Of a stretch of DNA of 42,232 nucleotides, positions 36,000 to 42,232 are shown one piece after another. Within the stretch, counting starts at the first letter, position 1, and every line of letters begins with the position of its first letter. The position numbers and the translations under genes were made by a program. The stretch comes from Desulfobacteraceae bacterium. Its GTDB lineage: Bacteria > Desulfobacterota > Desulfobacteria > Desulfobacterales > SKZT01. A model generated the notes under the pieces. It did no database searches. It was given only the letters and a program-made list of their open reading frames with translations, and had not been told where the DNA came from. Where the stretch lies: positions 1 through 42,232 of the forward strand of contig SKZT01000294.1 of NCBI GenBank assembly GCA_007127235.1, written 5' to 3'.

Positions 36000-37181
36000 T
36001 TAATTAGCAAAATGTTTTGCCAGAAATTGTTTGGTGAAAAATTCGAAAAAAAAAGCATGTGCTCCTATTCTATCCTTAATTATCGGCAATTCCGGTGCTT
36101 GCTGGGGCCATGCCGAAATAATATTTCCAAAAAATGCATCCGTCTGGGATGGAGTCATGCCATTTAAATGGTTAACAAAATCGTCAACCAACTGTTGGGA
36201 AATAATATTTCTTTGAATTTTTTGCTGCAACCCTTTAAAAAAACCGTCGATAGTTGCCAACAGATAAATGTCATCCGCCCATGCAATATCCCCGACACCC
36301 CTAAAGCGGTCGAGCCGGTTTTTAATGCTCAGATCCATCAAAAAAAATGTCAGCGCATCCAGCTTGGAATCCAAATCGTTTGCATTATTGCAAATGAGCG
36401 CATGATAGCCCCTGACGGTTATAAGTTTGACCTGCATGCGGCCGTTTTCGATCTTTACCACAAAATCACCTGCTGCATGATGCCATGGATGAATCTGTTC
36501 AAAAGTCCCGGTATTGTGATAACATGTTTGAATAAGGGCTGTCTGGCGATACAGTTCATAGCCCTGTTTTTCCGAAAGAAAGCAGTTGCCCTGCTTTTGA
36601 TCCCAGACTTCAATGCAGTAGGCTTCTTCGCAACCGGCGGAATGAATATGGAACTCGTTGAATCCGGAAAACCATTGTCCCAAAAACATTCTAAAATTCG
36701 CTTTCCCACCCGCAGGTTTCACATCCCCTTTTTCATATACTGCAGGAATAAATTGCCACGGCAGTTCCTTTCTTAATTTTCTGAGCAGTTCAAACTCGCT
36801 TGAAATACAATTCAAACCCGCTTTGCTGACTGCAACATTTAAAACAAATTCCCAGTGGTGATTTTGAGTTAACACCCGGATTTTTGAAGGATGATAAAAT
36901 TCGCCATGTTTTTCCAGAAAAATCGAAACATTTTCGATGTTTTCCTGAAAAATCGGCATCCGGGATTGCTCATCAATGGATGAGATAAGCCTTTGAAAAT
37001 GATTTTCCGATAAAAAAAATTCTGCTGCCGTAAAATAATCACCATAAGTAACAGGTGATTTGTCGGGATTTACCCCGTCATGGCGGCTAACTGGAAGCGG
37101 GTTGCTCCAGGCAGAATGTTTTTCCGTGACAGGTTCGTCAAGGCCGGAAAGAAAAAATATAAACTTATTCAATGGGAACAA
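36000..37181 (-). CDS. Unknown 393-residue protein, possibly a degenerate kinase-like fold
   Basis: I do not recognise a named family. The protein is soluble and unusually rich in Trp, His and Phe. Residues about 100-175 (KIRVLTQNHHWEFVLNVAVS, then SSEFELLRKLRKELPW) read like the N-lobe of aminoglycoside-phosphotransferase-type kinases. HPWHHAAGDFVVKI (about 240-253) occupies a place where a catalytic loop could lie. The canonical HxDxxxxN and DxE motifs are not convincing, so activity is doubtful. Start is TTG 37181 or TTG 37172, with AGGA upstream. It lies 24 bases after the TPR gene. Confidence 0.55.
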   Translation of the reverse strand: MFPLNKFIFFLSGLDEPVTEKHSAWSNPLPVSRHDGVNPDKSPVTYGDYFTAAEFFLSENHFQRLISSIDEQSRMPIFQENIENVSIFLEKHGEFYHPSKIRVLTQNHHWEFVLNVAVSKAGLNCISSEFELLRKLRKELPWQFIPAVYEKGDVKPAGGKANFRMFLGQWFSGFNEFHIHSAGCEEAYCIEVWDQKQGNCFLSEKQGYELYRQTALIQTCYHNTGTFEQIHPWHHAAGDFVVKIENGRMQVKLITVRGYHALICNNANDLDSKLDALTFFLMDLSIKNRLDRFRGVGDIAWADDIYLLATIDGFFKGLQQKIQRNIISQQLVDDFVNHLNGMTPSQTDAFFGNIISAWPQQAPELPIIKDRIGAHAFFFEFFTKQFLAKHFAN

Positions 37182-37205
37182 TATCCTGTTGCGCTCTTGC
37201 TCAAG

Positions 37206-37832
37206 TTATCCTTGCCGATACCTCTCTATTTCCTTCACAATATTTTCAGCGACCTCGTAGCCTAACTCCCGGGCTTTGTCACAGTGTCTTGCGGCCATGT
37301 CATGCAACCCCTTTTCAAGATAAGCAATGGCTAAATTATTGTGAGCCACCGGAAAATTCGGCTCGAGTTCGAGAACTTTTAAATTTGTCTCAATACTTTC
37401 ATCCACCTGATCGTTCATCAGGTAAGCGTTTGCAAGATTGGCATAGGCCTGCAAAAATTTCTGGTTCCATCGAATCGCCTTTTCCAGATGATAAATCGCA
37501 TCTTCGATTTTTCCCTGCTGAAGATACACAAAACCAATATTTCCGTGACCTTCCGCGAAACCGGCCCGGGAGTTTATGGCATCCTTGTTGTATTTCAGGC
37601 AGCCCTCCAGGTCCCCCCGGTTTAAACACAGCCCTCCCAAAAGCACATAAGCTTCTGCCAGATTGGGACTGCAATGAATCGCATCTTTGAGCGATTGCTC
37701 CGCTTCTTCATAGCGCTTCTGGCCGATAAGGGCAACAGCGAGGTTATAATGAGAAGCCCCGCAATCCGGGTTGGAAGCAATGGCTTTTCGGGCTAGGGCA
37801 ATAAATTCCTCTGCATTTTTAGCTTGAACCAT
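37206..37832 (-). CDS. Tetratricopeptide repeat protein
   Basis: The 208-residue protein is built of about five consecutive 34-residue TPRs from residue 20 to 190, with the A-x2-N/Y-x-LA and AI/P motifs: ASHYNLAVALIGQKRYEEAE, AYVLLGGLCLNRGDLEGCLK, GNIGFVYLQQGKIEDAIYHL, ANLANAYLMNDQVDESIETN and HNNLAIAYLEKGLHDMAARH. There is no signal peptide, so it is a cytoplasmic scaffold for protein contacts. It is encoded with the unknown gene downstream and lies upstream of the dsr operon. A 16-base palindrome precedes it. Confidence 0.8.
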   Translation of the reverse strand: MVQAKNAEEFIALARKAIASNPDCGASHYNLAVALIGQKRYEEAEQSLKDAIHCSPNLAEAYVLLGGLCLNRGDLEGCLKYNKDAINSRAGFAEGHGNIGFVYLQQGKIEDAIYHLEKAIRWNQKFLQAYANLANAYLMNDQVDESIETNLKVLELEPNFPVAHNNLAIAYLEKGLHDMAARHCDKARELGYEVAENIVKEIERYRQG

Positions 37833-37862
37833 AATAATATCCTTTTTTTTAAATGAATTTTC

Positions 37863-37878
37863 ATATTTTCGAAAATAT
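37863..37878. promoter_or_regulatory. Perfect 16-bp palindrome upstream of the TPR gene
   Basis: ATATTTTCGAAAATAT is perfectly symmetric and lies 30 bases before the TPR start on the minus strand. It could be an operator; the regulator is unknown. Confidence 0.4.
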
Positions 37879-37964
37879 ACTCTAAATCATTTTAAAATAA
37901 AACCTTTAATTTTAAGTGCGCCAACCAAACAAAAGCCATGTCCTGAAAAGTTAACCTTTTTTTC

Positions 37965-37993
37965 TTGACATGATACTTCCATTTATTTACTTA
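37965..37993 (+). promoter_or_regulatory. Possible promoter of the DapA-like gene
   Basis: A perfect TTGACA (37965-37970) is followed after 17 bases by TACTTA (37988-37993), a weak -10. The leader would be about 110 bases. Confidence 0.3.
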
Positions 37994-38105
37994 TCTTTTT
38001 CAAGTCAATGCTTTGTTTTTACAGATTTCTGGAAAGCTTTATCACCACGATTAATCACCGGATGCCTAAATCCTAATATAAGGTCGAATGAGTAAGGGGG
38101 AAATT

Positions 38106-39143
38106 ATGCTGACAGGATGTTTCACCGCGCTGGTCACGCCCTTTTCGGGTAATGTTGTCGATTATGAAGGTTTGCAAAAGCTTGCTCAGTTTCAGATAAA
38201 AAATGGCATTTCCGGCATTCTGGCTGTGGGAACCACAGGAGAAAGCCCGGCTCTGACATGGGAAGAACATCTCAATGTGGTGGAAAAAATTGCGGAGCAA
38301 ACCCGGGGAAAGTGCCTTTGTATTGCCGGCACAGGCAGCAACAATACAACAGAGTCCATGCAGGGCACCGAGCATGCAGCAAAAATCAATGTGGATGCGG
38401 TTTTACTTGTTGACCCTTATTATAACGGCCCCAGTTCAATCGAGATCCGAAAAGAATATGTCGGTCCCATAGCCGGCGCTTTTCCTGATTTGGAAATTAT
38501 CCCCTATGTCATTCCGGGGAGAACCGGCACGCAACTTCTTCCTGAAGACCTGGCCCTGTTGAATAAAACATTCAAAAATGTCAACACGGTCAAAGAGGCC
38601 ACGGGAAATATCGAAAACATGCGACGAACCCGCACCTGTTGCGGCCCCGATTTCACTATCCTGTCCGGTGACGATGGCATGACCTTTGAGATGATGACTG
38701 ATCCCCTGGTCAAAGGCGCCGGGGTGATATCCGTAGTATCTAATGTCGCTCCGGAAGCGGTCGGGAAAATGGTGTCATTTCTCCATGAAAATAAGGAATC
38801 CGAGGCCCGAATTCTCATGGAAGCTTTATCCCCCCTGTTTGGACTTGTGATGATCAAAACCCGGGAACAAACCCCCTATGGAGAAGTGGAATGTAAAGCC
38901 AGAAACCCCATCGGCATCAAACTTTTGATGACCATTTTAGGCATGCCATCGGGCGGTTGCCGCCAGCCCCTGGGCAAAGCAACCCAAAACGGATTGAAAA
39001 AGGTGCTTGATGCTGCCCAAAGCGTCTGGAAAAACAATCCTGAAATCTTAAAACCCATTGAAGAATTTTTCAATGTGAATATCGACGATCGCCTTAATGA
39101 CCCAAAAATCCTGGAGGGCCTGGCCTACGAAGGATACGAATAG
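38106..39143 (+). CDS. DapA-like dihydrodipicolinate synthase family aldolase, extended
   Basis: DapA condenses pyruvate with aspartate semialdehyde in lysine synthesis; the wider family includes other pyruvate aldolases. The 345-residue protein keeps the GTTGES loop, VDPYYNGPS, YVIPGRTG (Tyr and Arg of the catalytic site) and the Schiff-base lysine in VNTVKEATGN. It is about 50 residues longer than usual, mainly at the C-terminus (IEEFFNVNIDDRLNDPKILE). I chose ATG 38106, with GGGGG five bases before it, over ATG 38088. DapA itself is plausible but a related aldolase cannot be excluded. Confidence 0.8.
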   Translation: MLTGCFTALVTPFSGNVVDYEGLQKLAQFQIKNGISGILAVGTTGESPALTWEEHLNVVEKIAEQTRGKCLCIAGTGSNNTTESMQGTEHAAKINVDAVLLVDPYYNGPSSIEIRKEYVGPIAGAFPDLEIIPYVIPGRTGTQLLPEDLALLNKTFKNVNTVKEATGNIENMRRTRTCCGPDFTILSGDDGMTFEMMTDPLVKGAGVISVVSNVAPEAVGKMVSFLHENKESEARILMEALSPLFGLVMIKTREQTPYGEVECKARNPIGIKLLMTILGMPSGGCRQPLGKATQNGLKKVLDAAQSVWKNNPEILKPIEEFFNVNIDDRLNDPKILEGLAYEGYE

Positions 39144-39194
39144 CCTTTGCCGGGACCAAAAAAAACTAAGGCGGCAAGGTCTGAAATTTCATAA

Positions 39195-39268
39195 AAAATG
39201 GACATAATGGACACAGTGGACTTAGTGGCCAGTCCACCATGTCCAATTTCGTCCATTATGTCCATTTT
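39195..39268. repeat. Nested inverted repeat after the DapA-like gene
   Basis: AAAATGGACATAATGGAC (39195-39212) and its exact reverse complement (39251-39268) form an 18-bp stem. Inside it GTGGACT (39216-39222) and AGTCCAC (39231-39237) form a second stem. The left arm consists of three 9-base units beginning TGGAC (39199, 39208, 39217). No T-tract follows, so it is a large fold or cruciform rather than a normal terminator. Confidence 0.75.
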
Positions 39269-39395
39269 GGTAGCTTTCCGAAAACCCAACGTACAATTTC
39301 AATGATCACAGGGGCTCAAAACTTTTCGTACTTCCAACCCACAATTTTTTCAAAAGTTTTTGAGTGTAACCTGTTTTCGTGAAATCCGATATTCT

Positions 39396-39417
39396 GTAGG
39401 TGCGAATTCATTCGCAC
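39396..39417 (+). repeat. REP-like palindrome, copy 4
   Basis: Identical over 22 bases to copy 1 at 23608-23629 (GTAG plus the 8-2-8 palindrome). Confidence 0.85.
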
Positions 39418-39523
39418 TTAAGGTGACTGGCACGGATTTACAGAAGATTCTTTAAAACCTTCCAGCAACGTTATTTCCGGTAAAAAGGTTTTAGAGCCTA
39501 TAGTTAACTTCAGGGTTCATATT

Positions 39524-39545
39524 GTGCGAATGAATTCGCACCTAC
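39524..39545 (-). repeat. REP-like palindrome, copy 5 (inverted)
   Basis: The exact reverse complement of copy 4, 106 bases further on. The pair has the same head-to-head layout as copies 1 and 2. Confidence 0.85.
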
Positions 39546-39576
39546 AATTGGGCACAAGTCTTTTTGCACTAACAGT

Positions 39577-40377
39577 TTACACTCCAAGGTTTTCCCCACC
39601 ATCTTTGATTTTTATTCCGGAATTTTCGTCGCTTCGAAAGAAAATACCTTTCAACCATTTTACTGCAAACTTCAATAACTCGATTTCATCCTCCCGGATT
39701 TTTTGAACAGTGGCGACATCCACCTGGTAGCGCTGAAGAAAAGTACTATTAAACACGAAATCCCGAAACTTGTCGATGTTGTAGCTGGCCATGAAAAACA
39801 TGTCTTTGGCCTTTTGGTTTAAATTAATGTTTTTCGGAAAGGACCGTTTTCGAACCACCAGGTCTGTCCACCCGGCGTTGATCTCGTCATGAGCATCCAC
39901 CCCCTGGTCTTCCCGCCACTGACGAACTGTCCACTGCATATCTTCTTCAAAGCCTTTGCAATGAGGTTCATGAACAAAGAAATAGAATTCTTCCCCGTCA
40001 GAACCTTCCTTGTGGGAAAGGGATGCAACACCGATAGGATAATAACGGCATGTAGTCGGTCTGTCCGTATAAACCAGACATCCATCATCACGCACAAAAG
40101 GGCACGATTGTTGCTCATCATCCAAAAGTTTCAGTGTTACGATCGGAAGATCAGTTTTTTCCAGAATTTCCGGTTTGGTATAAATGGCCAGAAATTCTTC
40201 GGAATTTAGATTCAGGCGATTTTTCAACCGGATGATATCGTAGGGAGTCAAGGTAATATTGATCCCCCGGCAGCATTGCGTGAAACATTTAACCCCTGGA
40301 TGGCATTTGAACTTAAATTGGGAATTGGAAGATAACCTTACCGGATCTATACTCGCCATGGACTCGGCTGTACTCAT
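39577..40377 (-). CDS. YkgJ-family cysteine-cluster protein, long form
   Basis: The 266-residue protein contains the YkgJ zinc/iron-chelating cysteine cluster: CHPGVKCFTQCCRG near residue 25, CPFVRDDGCLVYTDRPTTCR near residue 90. After it, HEPHCKGFEE adds another Cys. The C-terminal 120 residues are helical, with no recognised domain. Biochemical role is unknown. Start ATG 40377 follows AAGGA at 8 bases; the longer frame to 40455 has no ribosome site. It is unrelated by position to the shorter YkgJ-like gene at 11288. Confidence 0.78.
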   Translation of the reverse strand: MSTAESMASIDPVRLSSNSQFKFKCHPGVKCFTQCCRGINITLTPYDIIRLKNRLNLNSEEFLAIYTKPEILEKTDLPIVTLKLLDDEQQSCPFVRDDGCLVYTDRPTTCRYYPIGVASLSHKEGSDGEEFYFFVHEPHCKGFEEDMQWTVRQWREDQGVDAHDEINAGWTDLVVRKRSFPKNINLNQKAKDMFFMASYNIDKFRDFVFNSTFLQRYQVDVATVQKIREDEIELLKFAVKWLKGIFFRSDENSGIKIKDGGENLGV

Positions 40378-40537
40378 ATTTGGATTCCTTTCATCATAAT
40401 TTCTGCAAAATTGAATAAACCACAAGATAATAAGGGACCCTGGCCCAAATGTCAAACATTGGGAAATTGGAACAAGAATTTGAATAAATGAATTTATATC
40501 TTGATTTATAACGCTTTTATGCTATTTCATTTTTCAA

Positions 40538-40990
40538 ATGCAAAATTATAATTTTTTACAATATACGCTCGGCCGCATATTTATAGGACGTATGCCCGCC
40601 GGAGAAGACATCATCCATACGGTCTCGGATTTTTGTCAGCACCATGGTATCAAAACCGCAACTTTTCAGGTAAGCGGAGCCGTATCTTTATTTACCATCG
40701 GCACCTTTGACCAGAATCAGCAGGTTTATGTAACTTCCCGGAACGAAAATCCCATGGAAATTGCCGGATGCTCGGGCAATATTTTGTATGATGAAAAATG
40801 GCATGTGCACGCTCAGATTATTCTGGCAGACCAAACGGGCAAAACATCAGGAGGGCGTCTTTTTTCAGATACTTTTATGTTTGCCGGAGAATTTCAGATT
40901 ATGGAGCTGCTGGGTACCGGTTCAATCAGGGAATATGACCATGATACGGGCCAGATGCTATGGGGTACAAATCATCTGAAAAAAGCATGA
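40538..40990 (+). CDS. PPC/DUF296 domain protein
   Basis: The 150-residue protein spans one PPC (plants and prokaryotes conserved, DUF296) domain: YTLGRIFIGRMPAGEDIIHT, ATFQVSGAVSLFTIGTF, KWHVHAQIILAD and GGRLFSDTFMFAGEFQIMEL. The HVHA and later residues resemble the metal site of prokaryotic PPC proteins. In plants the domain accompanies AT-hook DNA-binding motifs, but none is seen here. The function is unclear. The ATG lacks a ribosome site, so an internal ATG at 40592 is an alternative, although it would remove the conserved N-terminal strand. Confidence 0.8.
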   Translation: MQNYNFLQYTLGRIFIGRMPAGEDIIHTVSDFCQHHGIKTATFQVSGAVSLFTIGTFDQNQQVYVTSRNENPMEIAGCSGNILYDEKWHVHAQIILADQTGKTSGGRLFSDTFMFAGEFQIMELLGTGSIREYDHDTGQMLWGTNHLKKA

Positions 40991-41041
40991 ATTCTGAGGC
41001 AGGGATTCTACAGTTTATCTAATCACACTGAGGAGGTTGTC

Positions 41042-42103
41042 ATGGATCTGACCATCACAATGACAAAACATTTAAAACCAAAACCGGATGACTCCGAATT
41101 AAACTTCGGCACCATCTTTACAGACCACATGTTCAACCTGGATTATCATCCGGATCAAAGGTGGCATAATGCCCGCATTGAACCTTACCATTGCATCGAA
41201 ATGGATCCGGCCACCATGGTACTTCATTATGGCCAGGCGATTTTTGAGGGTCTGAAAGCTTTCAAAACATCCTCGGGAGGCATCCAACTTTTCAGACCTA
41301 TGGAAAATATCCGGCGAATGAACCGGTCAGCTCATGCTCTTTGCATGAAACAAATGGATGAAAATCTTTTTCTTGAATCCCTAAAAGCCTTAATTCGCAT
41401 TGAAAAAGACTGGGTACCGGGGGCTCCCGGGACATCCCTGTATATTCGTCCCACCTGTATTGCAATGGATCCTTTCCTGGGTGTGAGATCATCATATACA
41501 TTCCGGTTTTTTATTATACTCTCGCCTGTCGGGGCCTATTACAGTGAAGGTTTCAACCCGATTAAAATATGGGTCACCAAAGATCATGTGAGAGCTGTGC
41601 GTGGAGGACTGGGTGAAGCCAAAACACCGGGAAATTACGCTGCCAGCCTGTATGCGGCGCAAAAAGCCCATGAGGCGGGTTACACCCAGGTGTTGTGGCT
41701 GGATGGTGTGGAACTGAAATATGTGGAAGAAGTCGGGTCCATGAACATCTTTTTTGTCATTAACGATGAAATTATCACCCCCATATTAAACGGGAGTATT
41801 CTTCCGGGAATTACCCGGGATTCTGTCATTGAACTGGGCAAAAAGTGGGGTATGAAAGTTACGGAAAGAAAAATCAGCATCGATGAAATAATCGAAGCCC
41901 ATAGCAGCAGAAAACTTCAGGAAATTTTTGGCACCGGCACGGCAGCGGTGGTGTCTCCTGTGGGAGAACTCAAATATGATGACAAAATCATCACCGTGGG
42001 TGATGGGCAAGCCGGGCCTGTCGCCCATAAATTTTTCGATGCCATTACCGATATTCAATACGGCAGAAGCAAAGATCCATTTGGTTGGATCGTTCCCGTG
42101 TAG
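41042..42103 (+). CDS. ilvE: Branched-chain amino acid aminotransferase
   Basis: This PLP enzyme performs the last step of valine, leucine and isoleucine synthesis and the first step of their degradation. The 353-residue chain has GQAIFEGLKAF, the IRPTCIA stretch, the PLP-binding lysine K194 in GEAKTPGNYAASL, the YVEEVGSMNIFFV segment and FGTGTAAVVSPVG. Length and motifs match the class IV aminotransferases of the longer (BCAT/IlvE II) type. GAGGAGG lies before ATG. It lies 51 bases after the PPC gene, on the same strand. Confidence 0.93.
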   Translation: MDLTITMTKHLKPKPDDSELNFGTIFTDHMFNLDYHPDQRWHNARIEPYHCIEMDPATMVLHYGQAIFEGLKAFKTSSGGIQLFRPMENIRRMNRSAHALCMKQMDENLFLESLKALIRIEKDWVPGAPGTSLYIRPTCIAMDPFLGVRSSYTFRFFIILSPVGAYYSEGFNPIKIWVTKDHVRAVRGGLGEAKTPGNYAASLYAAQKAHEAGYTQVLWLDGVELKYVEEVGSMNIFFVINDEIITPILNGSILPGITRDSVIELGKKWGMKVTERKISIDEIIEAHSSRKLQEIFGTGTAAVVSPVGELKYDDKIITVGDGQAGPVAHKFFDAITDIQYGRSKDPFGWIVPV

Positions 42104-42232
42104 CTTCTCAAAAAGTTCGGTAGTTGATTTAAGTTGGGTTTAACCTGGGGTGATGAAAATTGTCTCAGGCTTGGCATGAAAAATCCTCTGAGCTTCGTTC
42201 TGCTGCAGAGTCATTAGGTGTCAGGTTTCAGG

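Larger units (their letters stand above)
39144..39576. other. Intergenic repeat region after the DapA-like gene
   Basis: I see no gene in these 433 bases. They hold the nested inverted repeat (39195-39268) and REP-like copies 4 and 5 in inverted order. The rest is A/T-rich. Confidence 0.6.

Noticed and set aside
36168-36776. A 202-codon plus-strand frame opposite the unknown 393-residue gene
   Set aside because: It has no ribosome site. The minus-strand frame is longer and follows the TPR gene in a sensible operon.
42104-42232. Possible gene fragment at the window end
   Set aside because: All frames are short or interrupted; only a CTCTG...CAGAG hairpin and a TGTCAGG-type stutter are visible.

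Overview
The window reads as a chromosomal segment of a sulfate-reducing bacterium of the Desulfobacterota (Desulfobacterales-like). The strongest evidence is an intact dissimilatory sulfite reductase operon (dsrA-dsrB-dsrD followed by a dsrN/cobB-type amidase). A type-B (Wolinella-like) fumarate reductase/succinate dehydrogenase followed by a one-piece class I fumarase supports this. Gene density and codon usage look uniform. I see no integrated phage, insertion sequence or CRISPR array.

Layout. Bases 1-93 hold the tail of an unidentified gene. Bases 143-5494 hold a promoter with an operator-like palindrome, then frdC-frdA-frdB-fumarase (succinate/fumarate/malate steps). Bases 5495-5838 are a repeat-rich spacer. 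Bases 5839-9133 encode a DNA-binding/EIIA fusion, a ClC anion channel with CBS domains and a tandem universal-stress protein. A glycosyltransferase-9 gene and a convergent, catalytically degenerate glutamate-racemase homologue follow. Bases 11288-14377 (minus) carry ykgJ-like, recR, ybaB and dnaX, preceded by two tRNA-Ser genes, the gene order also known from Bacillus around dnaX but without a visible SRP RNA. Bases 14951-17382 hold DUF1015, a TrmN6-like methyltransferase and a DUF721/DciA-like gene. Bases 17636-19638 are hflK-hflC. A 32-residue COX24-type peptide gene lies just beyond the hflC terminator.

Bases 19983-23584 carry an HExxH protein, an FmdB zinc ribbon, groES-groEL and a small cysteine-rich protein; polA follows at 23999-26686. 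Convergent to polA are a 3'-truncated DUF4197 gene and a winged-helix-like gene. Bases 27876-31476 form an operon of a stand-alone cyclic-nucleotide-binding-fold protein and a three-subunit NADH-oxidising (NuoE/NuoF/HoxU) module with no catalytic partner. The dsr operon (31492-35789, minus) meets it tail to tail. Upstream of dsr on the same strand are a TPR protein and an unidentified 390-residue protein. The window closes with a DapA-like aldolase, a YkgJ-type protein, a PPC/DUF296 protein and ilvE.

How the parts fit: frdCAB/fumarase serve the oxidative or reductive C4 branch, the Nuo-like triad can feed or drain NADH electrons, and DsrAB with DsrD and an amidated siroheme is the terminal sulfite-reducing step. 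Regions worth a second look are a dispersed 22-bp REP-like palindrome (five copies, two loci), a nested inverted repeat downstream of the DapA-like gene, the dsrB-dsrD intercistronic stem, the EIIA-HTH/ClC/USP cassette, the racemase homologue without its second cysteine, and the TPR/unknown pair next to dsr. All identifications are by reading motifs; no database search was run.
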